From contig JAZUIK010000225.1 in assembly GCA_045642205.1 (NCBI GenBank), positions 1 through 44,411 of the forward strand: a DNA stretch of 44,411 bases, read 5' to 3'. Below, piece by piece: positions 32,082-39,741 of this stretch; position 1 is the first letter of the stretch; the number at the start of each line of letters is the position of its first letter. Source of the DNA: RUG760 sp045642205 (GTDB lineage Bacteria > Bacillota > Clostridia > Lachnospirales > Bianqueaceae). The translations under genes and the position numbers were made by a program. The notes below the pieces were generated by a model. It searched no databases and was not told the origin of the DNA. It saw only the letters and a list, made by a program, of their open reading frames with translations.

Positions 32082-32168
32082 AGGAAGACCCTATGGGAAT
32101 CCTTTCTCAACGTCCTCGACGCAAGCGTCTGCGGATTGTTTCGAAAGGAAACGCCATAGGGTCTTCCT
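32082..32168 (+). terminator. Structured terminator, conserved-core element copy 3
   Basis: The outer 15-bp perfect stem (32082-32096 with 32154-32168) encloses CCTTTC/GAAAGG (32101-32106 with 32143-32148). Inside are AACGTCC/GGATTGTT and a GACG-caag-CGTC hairpin. The core sequence CTTTCTCAACGTCCTCG and GCGGATTGTTTCGAAAGG repeats the cores of the elements at 14285 and 14463, more than 17 kb away. Confidence 0.85.
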
Positions 32169-32211
32169 TAGATATGAATACCCAGGGGAGAACTGTCTCG
32201 CCCATACGATA

Positions 32212-32236
32212 AAAGAACCCACCGATAGGTGGGTTC
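32212..32236 (-). terminator. Rho-independent terminator
   Basis: On the minus strand GAACCCACC-tatc-GGTGGGTTC is followed by TTTT. It ends the transcript of the small membrane protein at 32249. Confidence 0.85.
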
Positions 32237-32248
32237 CTCGCAGTTGAT

Positions 32249-32806
32249 TTACTTTTTCTTTGCAGCCTTGGCAGCAGCTTTAGCCTGCTTAGCCTTTTCC
32301 TTGGCGATAGCTTCCTGACGATCAGCCTCAGCCTGCTCACGGCGGGTGTTCTGATAATCATTCAGCTTGTTGTTCAACTTTTCTCTCCAGGTCAGCTTGC
32401 GCTCAAACTCAACCTTTCTTTCACCCTTCTTCTGGGTGGAGAAGCTGAGGATGTAACCGCCGGAGACTTCCAGTTTAACGTTCTTCTTAAGGGGAAGAGC
32501 CTCGAAAACGGGCTTGTCACAGATCATGGTAACGATCTGGGGACCGGTCTTCAGCTTGACCAGATACATCTTCATGAACTTCATACGCTTAGGCATGGAG
32601 TCGATGACTGACTGGGGGAAGTTCGCGGTCGTGATCTTTGAACGTTTTTTGTCGATAATGTAAGCAGTAATGGTCTGCTTGTTCTGGTCGATGATCGCCT
32701 GAGATTCAGCCTGCTTCTTGTTAGCGCGCTTGCCTACAAAATACAGGACAACAAAAATGACTGCGATGACCGCCAGGATGGTAAAGAATATTCCAAGTCC
32801 GTCCAT
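32249..32806 (-). CDS. Single-pass membrane protein with basic C-terminal tail
   Basis: This 185-residue protein has an N-terminal hydrophobic segment at about 5-24 (GIFFTILAVIAVIFVVLYFVG). A ~110-residue cytoplasmic-looking domain with beta character follows (AYIIDKKRSKITT, MYLVKLKTGPQIVTM). The last 50 residues form a highly charged Lys/Ala/Glu-rich helix (coiled-coil-like). I do not recognise the family. The ribosome-binding site AGGAGG lies upstream. It is monocistronic, with its own terminator, and converges with the DegV operon. Confidence 0.75.
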   Translation of the reverse strand: MDGLGIFFTILAVIAVIFVVLYFVGKRANKKQAESQAIIDQNKQTITAYIIDKKRSKITTANFPQSVIDSMPKRMKFMKMYLVKLKTGPQIVTMICDKPVFEALPLKKNVKLEVSGGYILSFSTQKKGERKVEFERKLTWREKLNNKLNDYQNTRREQAEADRQEAIAKEKAKQAKAAAKAAKKK

Positions 32807-33021
32807 GGGACACCTCCTGTTTTTTCAAAAGAGTCAACAGATAGTGTATTCTATTTTAAGGTTTTCGTCAAGAGAGGAAGGCAGGAAAGCGAAGGGCAAT
32901 ATGTTGTTTCAAAAAAATTTTTCATATTAATAGGGGCTGTTTTCATAGAAGCCCTAAGGGCACGCAAAGCCCTTTATTTCGTGGATTCTGGGTGGTTTCG
33001 TAAATTTTAATAACCAAGGGG
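32807..33021. other. Non-coding stretch with a small hairpin
   Basis: This is the distal part of the 397-bp gap before nrdD. It holds a leftward leader for the 32249 gene and a possible hairpin AAGGGC/GCCCTT (32956-32961 with 32969-32974) followed by TATTT. I see no gene or recognised RNA family in it. Confidence 0.4.
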
Positions 33022-33032
33022 TTGACATTGTA

Positions 33033-33052
33033 AAACACAATATATTGTGTTT
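33033..33052. promoter_or_regulatory. NrdR box
   Basis: AAACACAATATATTGTGTTT is a perfect 20-bp palindrome containing ACACAATATATTGTGT, which fits the NrdR consensus. NrdR represses ribonucleotide reductase genes when dATP is high. It overlaps a TTGACA (33022-33027) and lies 38 bp upstream of the proximal nrdD promoter. No second good NrdR box was found at the usual ~31-bp spacing. Confidence 0.85.
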
Positions 33053-33090
33053 ATGAGTAGTTATAACAACAAAATGTGCCATTCTTCGTC

Positions 33091-33118
33091 TTGACATTCT
33101 TTATGGCTTTGGTATAAT
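33091..33118 (+). promoter_or_regulatory. nrdD promoter
   Basis: TTGACA (33091-33096) and TATAAT (33113-33118) are 16 nt apart, 85 bp upstream of the nrdD start. A further TTGACA at 33022 overlapped by the NrdR box may be a second promoter. Confidence 0.8.
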
Positions 33119-33203
33119 GTGCGTGTTCGAAAAAACGGACATGTGCGTCATATAAAGATAGATATAGATAAATATAGAGGAACGTACATCAGCGGAGGAA
33201 AAA

Positions 33204-35414
33204 ATGAAGATCATTAAGAGAAACGGAGCAGAAGAGATCTTCCTTAAGGAAAAGATCGAAGCTGCTATCGAAAAGGCCAACCTTGCCACCGAAGGTAGAC
33301 CGGAACTGATCCCTGAGCAGATCGTTGCGATCGCGGCTATTATCGAGAACCATTGCAATGAGATCCCCAGAGCCCTGAGCGTCGAGGAGATCCAGGAGCT
33401 GGTCGAGACCCAGCTGATGAAGCATGGTGCTTACGAAACAGCAAAGCGTTATATCCGTTATCGTTACACCCGTGGTATTGCCCGAGCAACCAATACTACC
33501 GATGATAAGATCCTGTCTTTGATCGAGTGTAATAACGAAGAGGTCAAGCAGGAGAATTCCAACAAGAATCCTACTGTCAACAGCGTGCAGCGTGACTACA
33601 TGGCAGGTGAGATCAGCCGAGACCTGACCGAGCGTATCCTTCTTCCTGAGGATATCGTCAAGGCCAATAAGGAAGGTATCATCCACTTCCATGACAGTGA
33701 CTACTACGCACAGCATATGCATAACTGCGATCTGGTCAATCTGGAAGATATGCTGCAGAACGGTACCGTTATCAGCGGTACCATGATCGAGAAGCCCCAT
33801 AGCTTCTCCACCGCCTGCAACATCGCTACCCAGATCATTGCTCAGGTTGCTTCCAACCAGTATGGCGGTCAGTCTATCAGCCTGACCCATCTGGCTCCCT
33901 TCGTACAGATCAGCCGTGAGAAGATCCGCAAGGATACGGTAGAAGAGTTCAAGCTGACCGGTATCGAACCCAGCGAGGAGGCCTTGAGCCAGATCGTTGA
34001 GAACCGTCTCCGTCAGGAGATCAATAAGGGTGTCCAGACACTGCAGTATCAGGTCGTTACCCTGATGACTACCAATGGACAGGCTCCCTTCATTACCTTC
34101 TTCATGTATCTGAATGAAGCCAGAAACGAGCAGGAAAAGCACGATCTGGCCATGATCATCGAAGAGACTCTGATGCAGCGTTATCAGGGTGTCAAGAATG
34201 AAGCCGGTGTCTATGTTACCCCCGCATTCCCCAAGCTCATCTATGTGCTTGAAGATGATAATATCGAAGAAGGTACTCCTTACTGGTACCTGACCGTTCT
34301 TTCCGCTAAGTGCACCGCAAAGCGCATGGTTCCGGATTACATTTCCGAGAAGATCATGCTCGAGCTCAAGGGTGATGTCTACACCTGTATGGGCTGCCGT
34401 AGCTTCCTGACTCCCGATCGTTTCACTTCCAACGGAATCGGAAACATCGCCAAGGCAAAGAACTATGTTCCCGGTAAGAATAAGTACTATGGACGCTTCA
34501 ATCAGGGTGTTGTTACCATCAACCTGGTAGACGTAGCCTGCACCGCGATGAAGGACGGCGGCAACGAGAAGCGTTTCTGGAGTGTCCTGGATGAGAGACT
34601 GGAGCTTTGCCACCGAGCACTGCAGGCAAGACACAATCGTCTCCTTGGCACTTCCTCCGATGCAGCTCCCATTCTCTGGCAGCACGGTGCTCTGGCCCGT
34701 CTGGAGAAGGGTGAGGTCATCGATCCCCTGCTGTTCAACGGCTACTCCACCATCTCTCTTGGCTATGCCGGACTGTGGGAGTGTGTCTATGAAGTTACCG
34801 GTCATAAGCTGACCGAGGAGGTCGGTAAGGAGTTCGGTCTTCGCGTTATGCAGGCTCTGAACGATGCCTGTGCAAAGTGGAAGAAGGAATCCAACATCGA
34901 CTATTCTCTGTATGGTACTCCTCTGGAGTCTACTACCTATAAGTTCTCCAAGTGCCTGCAGAAGCGCTTTGGCATCATTCCCGGTGTCACCGATAAGAAT
35001 TACATCACCAATTCCTATCATGTCCATGTCACCGAGCCCATCGATGCATTCGAGAAGCTGAAGCTGGAGAGTGAATTCCAGCAGCTCTCTCCCGGAGGCG
35101 CCATCAGCTACGTCGAGGTTCCCAATATGCAGAATAACATCGATGCGGTCCTGGATGTCATGAAGTTCATCTATGACAACATCATGTATGCAGAGCTCAA
35201 CACAAAGAGCGATTACTGCCAGGTCTGCGGATACGACGGAGAGATCACCATTGTCACCGATGAGGACAACAAGCTGGTATGGGAATGCCCCAACTGCCAT
35301 AACCGTGATCAGTCCAAGATGAACGTCGCTCGCCGTACCTGCGGATACATTGGTACCCAGTACTGGAATCAGGGACGTACTCAGGAGATCAAGGAAAGAG
35401 TCCTTCACCTGTAA
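33204..35414 (+). CDS. nrdD: Anaerobic (class III) ribonucleoside-triphosphate reductase
   Basis: This 736-residue glycyl-radical enzyme reduces ribonucleoside triphosphates to deoxy forms under anoxia. An ATP-cone regulatory domain (about 1-90: IIKRNGAEEIFLKEKI) precedes the ten-stranded catalytic barrel. The C-terminal zinc site has Cys672/Cys675 and Cys695/Cys698. The glycyl radical is Gly714 in RRTCGYIGT, ending 22 residues from the C-terminus. Length is typical. The upstream NrdR box is direct support for nucleotide-pool control. The activating radical-SAM protein NrdG is not adjacent, so it must be elsewhere. The ribosome-binding site is GGAGG. It is followed by a terminator, so it is monocistronic. 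Confidence 0.97.
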   Translation: MKIIKRNGAEEIFLKEKIEAAIEKANLATEGRPELIPEQIVAIAAIIENHCNEIPRALSVEEIQELVETQLMKHGAYETAKRYIRYRYTRGIARATNTTDDKILSLIECNNEEVKQENSNKNPTVNSVQRDYMAGEISRDLTERILLPEDIVKANKEGIIHFHDSDYYAQHMHNCDLVNLEDMLQNGTVISGTMIEKPHSFSTACNIATQIIAQVASNQYGGQSISLTHLAPFVQISREKIRKDTVEEFKLTGIEPSEEALSQIVENRLRQEINKGVQTLQYQVVTLMTTNGQAPFITFFMYLNEARNEQEKHDLAMIIEETLMQRYQGVKNEAGVYVTPAFPKLIYVLEDDNIEEGTPYWYLTVLSAKCTAKRMVPDYISEKIMLELKGDVYTCMGCRSFLTPDRFTSNGIGNIAKAKNYVPGKNKYYGRFNQGVVTINLVDVACTAMKDGGNEKRFWSVLDERLELCHRALQARHNRLLGTSSDAAPILWQHGALARLEKGEVIDPLLFNGYSTISLGYAGLWECVYEVTGHKLTEEVGKEFGLRVMQALNDACAKWKKESNIDYSLYGTPLESTTYKFSKCLQKRFGIIPGVTDKNYITNSYHVHVTEPIDAFEKLKLESEFQQLSPGGAISYVEVPNMQNNIDAVLDVMKFIYDNIMYAELNTKSDYCQVCGYDGEITIVTDEDNKLVWECPNCHNRDQSKMNVARRTCGYIGTQYWNQGRTQEIKERVLHL

Positions 35415-35436
35415 TAAACTGAAAATGTTATATACG

Positions 35437-35467
35437 AAAGATCCGGCTTTGATGCCGGATCTTTTTT
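35437..35467 (+). terminator. nrdD terminator
   Basis: AAAGATCCGGC-tttgat-GCCGGATCTTT with a T run. It ends the nrdD transcript. Confidence 0.92.
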
Positions 35468-35481
35468 ACGTGGATTTTCCA

Positions 35482-35528
35482 TGGACAAGCAGGGGATCTT
35501 TTGCTATAACTAAGGTGGGTCCTGACCC
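35482..35528 (+). promoter_or_regulatory. Promoter and palindrome of the DUF4838-radical SAM operon
   Basis: TGGACA (35482-35487) and TATAAC (35505-35510) are 17 nt apart with a TG extension. The inverted repeat GGGTC-ct-GACCC (35517-35528) covers the expected transcription start and could be an operator. Confidence 0.6.
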
Positions 35529-35551
35529 AGAAACATTAAAGGAGTTCTACC

Positions 35552-37462
35552 ATGAAGTTCGATCGTACTACCCCCATTAATATCCTTCTTCCTAAGATGG
35601 CCAACCGAAGAGAAGAGTTCGCTGCCGGTGAACTTTCTTCTTACCTTAAGAGGATCTTTGGCTGCCGTATCAATCTGATGGATGACACGGATGCGGACGA
35701 GGTCAGCGGATACTATATTGCTATCGGCAGTCCTATCCGCAATATTTTTAGCCGCAGGATCCTAAGCGAAGGAGCATGGAAGGACCTTGATCTGGAGGCG
35801 GAAGGTTTCGCTATTGAGGTCACGGAAAGCGGTATGATGATCGCCGGAGCAGAGGGCTTTGACGATGATGGACGCGGTGTGATCTATGCCGTCTATGAGC
35901 TGCTGGAGAGGGGCTTTGGATGTGCTCTGACTGCTTATACCAAGAAGGGAGTGCCCGGCGGTGAATATGTGCCTTCCCTGAAGACGAAGATTATCGAAGC
36001 GGGCCTTCGCATGAAGAAGGGGGCAGATCTTCCCTATCGCTGTGCCATTGTGCAGTACAATAACTGGGCAGGTAATCCGCATCATGAGCTGAATATGGAA
36101 TTTATCGACTGGCTGGTCAAGAATCGTTACAATCGCATCCTGACCTGGACCAGTGTGTATGATGAATATGTCAAGATGGGAATGACGGAGAAGCTTCTGG
36201 ACCGTGGAATCCGTATGAGCGTGGGACATCACGAGTCCTCCCGCACCTGGCTTCCCTATTATGGCAATGAGATGTTCCCGGAACACTACAGAGAGACCCA
36301 TCCGGAGTACTACCGTCTGAATGCGGATGGAACTCGCTATACACCTAAGGACGCAGAAGACATGGAAGGTCAGTGGATCTACTGCAGCCGTAATATGGAA
36401 GCCGTAGAAGCGGTAGCAAACAACCTGGTTACCTGGATCAGAAAGAATCCCGTCGTCGATACCATTGCCTTCTGGCCCAATGACAGTATGTCTGAACCCT
36501 GTCACTGCGAGAAGTGCTCAAAATATACCAAAGCAGAGAACTATGCATTCTTTGAAAATGAAGTCGCCAAGATCATCGGCAAGGAATGTCCCGGTGTCAA
36601 CATCGATATGCTGGTCTATCAGGACCTGTGGAAGTTCCCTGAGGACATGGAATTGTCTGCCAATCTGATCATCGATGAATCCACCTGGGCAGCGGATGGC
36701 CTTCGCTATGTCGGTGCCGCCGATGGTTCAGGCCTTATGAAGAATGAATTCGAGAGAAACCTTCTGGAATGGCATAAGAGTGGTGCGACGGCAGTCTTTT
36801 ATGATTATTTCATGGGTATCTTCGGCAATCGTCAGAGGATCATTCCCATGGCCAGCGAGCTGCATGCCATGTGGAACCGTTTCAAGGAAGTAGGGATCGC
36901 TGGTTCCGGTACTCAGCTGGAATGCTTCCATATCTGGAACCATCTTCTGAATCTGTCCGGTTTTGCCCGGGTCGGCTATGACATGAAAATGGACCTGGGA
37001 GATATCATTGCACTCAACGCCCGTTTGTTTGGCGGTGCAGCAGATATCATCTCTGAGATCTTCCTGATGATGGAAAAGACCCTGAACGGACAGGTGCGCT
37101 GCGATAAGGGCGGTATCTATCTGATCGAGAATATCGATACCAGAAAGGTATATGAGCTGTTTGAAGAGGCTCTTGGCCTGGCAGAGACAAAGGAAGCACG
37201 CAACAATGTCAAACTGTTCCGTATGGCCTTTAGATACTCCGATCTGGAGGTCAATGATCCTGCCCAGAAGATGCGCCGCCGTCTGCAGAGCATTATGGAG
37301 TATACCGATCCTACGGGAGAGCTGCGCTTTATGGCCAATCATTTCGATTCCTATCAGCCGGATCCTGCTGTCGGACATGGCAGCGGCTATGGCATCAATA
37401 TGCCCGTAAAACGGGGAGAAACCGCCTTTAAAGGCAATCTGTGGTACGAACTGGAGGAATAA
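35552..37462 (+). CDS. DUF4838 domain protein, glycosidase-like
   Basis: This 636-residue protein has an N-terminal alpha/beta domain similar to the N-terminal domain of alpha-glucuronidases (about 1-150: ILLPKMANRREEFAAGELSSYL). A TIM-barrel-like DUF4838 domain follows, with the family's Cys-rich string EPCHCEKCSKY (about 310-320). There is no signal peptide. Many DUF4838 members sit in polysaccharide-utilisation loci, but their reaction is not established as far as I know. The start has AAAGGAG upstream. It is separated from the radical-SAM gene by only 3 bp, so the two are one operon. The Cys cluster could bind metal. Confidence 0.75.
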   Translation: MKFDRTTPINILLPKMANRREEFAAGELSSYLKRIFGCRINLMDDTDADEVSGYYIAIGSPIRNIFSRRILSEGAWKDLDLEAEGFAIEVTESGMMIAGAEGFDDDGRGVIYAVYELLERGFGCALTAYTKKGVPGGEYVPSLKTKIIEAGLRMKKGADLPYRCAIVQYNNWAGNPHHELNMEFIDWLVKNRYNRILTWTSVYDEYVKMGMTEKLLDRGIRMSVGHHESSRTWLPYYGNEMFPEHYRETHPEYYRLNADGTRYTPKDAEDMEGQWIYCSRNMEAVEAVANNLVTWIRKNPVVDTIAFWPNDSMSEPCHCEKCSKYTKAENYAFFENEVAKIIGKECPGVNIDMLVYQDLWKFPEDMELSANLIIDESTWAADGLRYVGAADGSGLMKNEFERNLLEWHKSGATAVFYDYFMGIFGNRQRIIPMASELHAMWNRFKEVGIAGSGTQLECFHIWNHLLNLSGFARVGYDMKMDLGDIIALNARLFGGAADIISEIFLMMEKTLNGQVRCDKGGIYLIENIDTRKVYELFEEALGLAETKEARNNVKLFRMAFRYSDLEVNDPAQKMRRRLQSIMEYTDPTGELRFMANHFDSYQPDPAVGHGSGYGINMPVKRGETAFKGNLWYELEE

Positions 37463-37465
37463 CCT

Positions 37466-38605
37466 ATGGGGACAAACCACGTGGTCCCTGCAATGAGTAT
37501 TATGCTCAAGCCTGCCAGCGGTCAGTGTAATCTGCGCTGCAAGTATTGCTTCTATCAGGATGAGACATCCAGGAGAGAAGTAAAGAGTTATGGCTTCATG
37601 AGCATCGACACCATGACAAATATCCTGACGAAGGCTCTTTCCCGGACCGATCAATTGCTGCAGATCGCTTTTCAGGGAGGAGAACCTACGTTGGCAGGGT
37701 TGGACTTCTTCAAAGAAGTGGTCCGTGTCGTTAAGGAAAACAACGTGAACCATTGCAGAGTCAATTTTGCCCTGCAGACCAACGGAACTTTGCTGGATGA
37801 AAACTGGGCCGGATTCTTAAAGGAAAACCGGTTTCTGGTAGGCGTATCTCTGGATGGCATCAAGGAGATCCACGATCACTGGAGAGTGGATGCGGAAGGA
37901 AAGGGAACCTATCAGAGAGTTGTTAATGGTATCAGGCTGCTGGAAAAATATGGAGTGGATTTTAATATCCTGACAGTCCTGACGAAGGATGCCTGCCGCA
38001 GGTACCAGAAGATCTACGAAACCTATAAGAAAAACGGATGGGACTTTCAGCAATACATCCCCTGTCTGGATCCTCTGGAGGAGGAAAGGGGACAGCATGA
38101 GTGGTCTCTGGATCCCGCAGCCTTTGAGAACTATCTGAAGACAGCTTTTGACTGTTGGTACAGGGATGTTATGGAAGGCCACCCCAGATTCCATCGATAT
38201 TTCGATAACCTGCTGCTGATGTTAAACAGACAGATGCCGGAAGCCTGCGGCATGAGCGGCAGGTGCAGTGTGCAGTATGTCGTGGAGGCAGATGGCAGTG
38301 TGTATCCCTGCGATTTCTATATGCTGGATCAAAACCGTCTGGGCAATCTGAATACAGATAGTTTTGAGATGCTGGATCAGAAAAGGACAGAACTGGGATT
38401 TCTTGAAGAAAGCAATAAAAAGGAAGAAGAGTGTCGATCCTGTCAGTGGTACGGACTATGCCGCGGTGGCTGCAGAAGGGACAGAGATTACTTCGAAAAG
38501 GGAATAGGAAAGAATTATTACTGTGAAGCCTACAGGCATTTCTTTGACTATGCGTATCCGAGACTGGCAGAGGCCTATCGCCTTGCCATCAGACGGAGAA
38601 ACTAA
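37466..38605 (+). CDS. anSME-type radical SAM/SPASM maturase
   Basis: This 379-residue radical-SAM enzyme has the SAM-cluster motif CNLRCKYC (Cys21, Cys25, Cys28), GGEPTLAG for SAM binding and QTNGTLL. A C-terminal SPASM domain has CGMSGRC, YPCDFYM and CRSCQWYGLCRGGC, typical of anaerobic sulfatase-maturating enzymes, which oxidise an active-site Cys or Ser to formylglycine. No sulfatase with the C/S-x-P-x-R motif was found in the window, so its client is elsewhere or is not a sulfatase. It is co-transcribed with the DUF4838 gene, with GGAGG upstream. It converges with the AraC gene, leaving 2 bp. Confidence 0.88.
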   Translation: MGTNHVVPAMSIMLKPASGQCNLRCKYCFYQDETSRREVKSYGFMSIDTMTNILTKALSRTDQLLQIAFQGGEPTLAGLDFFKEVVRVVKENNVNHCRVNFALQTNGTLLDENWAGFLKENRFLVGVSLDGIKEIHDHWRVDAEGKGTYQRVVNGIRLLEKYGVDFNILTVLTKDACRRYQKIYETYKKNGWDFQQYIPCLDPLEEERGQHEWSLDPAAFENYLKTAFDCWYRDVMEGHPRFHRYFDNLLLMLNRQMPEACGMSGRCSVQYVVEADGSVYPCDFYMLDQNRLGNLNTDSFEMLDQKRTELGFLEESNKKEEECRSCQWYGLCRGGCRRDRDYFEKGIGKNYYCEAYRHFFDYAYPRLAEAYRLAIRRRN

Positions 38606-38607
38606 GA

Positions 38608-39549
38608 TCAATAGGGACCATTGCGGTATTGTCTGGGACTGATACCGTATTCCTGCTTAAAGGCACGATAAAAGGTTGAATAATCGGAGAAGCCAACCTG
38701 ATCCTTGACGTCCTCCAGAAGGACGCCTTCCAGGATCAGACTCTTGGCCTGTATCAAACGGCGCTGGGTGACAAAGCGATAAAAGCTGACACCCAGCCTT
38801 TTTTTGAATAACTGAGAAATGGTACTTTCGCTGACAAAGAAGGCACCGGCAGTCTCCGAGAGGGTTATACGGTCCTGAAGGTGCAGCTCGATATAGTTCA
38901 TGATCTGATCCAGAAGTTCCGGTGTCTCCGCCTCCATAGTGTCAGAGGCTTCGTTGATCATACGGAAGATATGGGACATGAGCTGAAGGGTATTGCCTAA
39001 GATCGCGGACTCATAGAAGATGGAGCGATGATCATTTTCCCGGATACCGCTGCGAAACATTTCCCCGAGGTACTCCCACTTGGTGTTGGCGGTACGAAGG
39101 AGCAGGCTCTTGTCATTTAAGTGAAAGGCGATCTCCGGGTACATCTGGATCAGCAGATCGATAAAGTCCTTGCCTAACCAGAGGACATAGCGGTCATAGG
39201 GTTCCGTGAGATTTTCCGGAAGGATCGGGCGATGGGAGACTCCGGGATTGATGAAGATGATGTCACCTTTCTGGATACGATATCGCTCGGTGCCCACCAG
39301 GTATTCCACATCTTTTGCCTTGCGACAGTAGAGGACCTCGTGAAAGGTATGGGAGTGGAGAGAGACGGTCGTGGAAACATAACTGATGTCCCTGTGGGTG
39401 TTGACATAGGGGCTGCTCATTTCCAGTTCCTGATAGAAGTTGTTGGGATCGATCCCGATCTCCTGAAGGCGTTCCAGCAAAAGGGCGTTGTCCGTGGAAC
39501 GATCCATCGCCGCAATGCGCGTCAGTTTTTTCATGTCATCGATCTTCAC
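38608..39549 (-). CDS. AraC family transcriptional regulator
   Basis: This 313-residue regulator has an N-terminal cupin-like sensing domain (about 50-150, with HSHTFHEVLYCRKAK and GDIIFINPGVSHR). A C-terminal double helix-turn-helix follows (about 215-313: ITLSETAGAFFVSESTISQLFKKRLG, then VKDQVGFSDYSTFYRAFKQEYGISPRQYR). The start is a GTG at 39549, 8 nt after GGAGG (39558-39562); the longer frame puts that site inside the gene. It is divergent from the GPH transporter operon, so it most likely controls that operon in response to the transported sugar. The ligand is unknown. Confidence 0.9.
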   Translation of the reverse strand: MKIDDMKKLTRIAAMDRSTDNALLLERLQEIGIDPNNFYQELEMSSPYVNTHRDISYVSTTVSLHSHTFHEVLYCRKAKDVEYLVGTERYRIQKGDIIFINPGVSHRPILPENLTEPYDRYVLWLGKDFIDLLIQMYPEIAFHLNDKSLLLRTANTKWEYLGEMFRSGIRENDHRSIFYESAILGNTLQLMSHIFRMINEASDTMEAETPELLDQIMNYIELHLQDRITLSETAGAFFVSESTISQLFKKRLGVSFYRFVTQRRLIQAKSLILEGVLLEDVKDQVGFSDYSTFYRAFKQEYGISPRQYRNGPY

Positions 39550-39624
39550 AGCCGTTACCTCCACGATCATTACGAACAAGTGAGTATACGAATTCTATAG
39601 TATGATATAAAATTTTACCCTAAT

Positions 39625-39665
39625 GTTGCAAGATGTGCAATGTATTGTGCGGGTATTGCAATACA
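39625..39665. promoter_or_regulatory. Repeated TTGCAA/TGCAAT sites, candidate AraC operator
   Basis: The 192-bp divergent region contains TTGCAA (39626-39631), GTGCAA (39635-39640) and TTGCAA (39656-39661) in direct orientation. An inverted pair TGTATTG/CAATACA (39641-39647 with 39659-39665) lies among them. Closely spaced TGCAA half-sites upstream of a weak promoter suit an AraC activator. The -35/-10 of the transporter could not be fixed. Confidence 0.45.
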
Positions 39666-39741
39666 CTTTGCGTTTTTTAATTGGTATTATCGACATAATG
39701 GGACTTGTATGAAAACAGGTCAAAATGGAAGGAGAAAAACC

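Noticed and set aside
32956..32980. Hairpin with ACGCAAAGCC resembling part of a c-di-GMP riboswitch
   Set aside because: Only a short string matches. The other conserved half of the GEMM motif and the following stems are absent.
33066..33081. Second NrdR box at the expected spacing
   Set aside because: The sequence matches the consensus at too few positions to call.
33189..35408. 739-codon antisense open frame over nrdD
   Set aside because: It lies wholly opposite a clear NrdD. It arises from strong codon bias, has no ribosome-binding site and no recognisable domain. Similar antisense frames at 4241-4969, 20932-22170, 26425-27885, 27882-29252 and 41139-42455 were dropped for the same reason.
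37466..38605. NrdG, the activase of NrdD
   Set aside because: The motifs are anSME/SPASM, the protein is far longer than NrdG, and it lies in a different operon.
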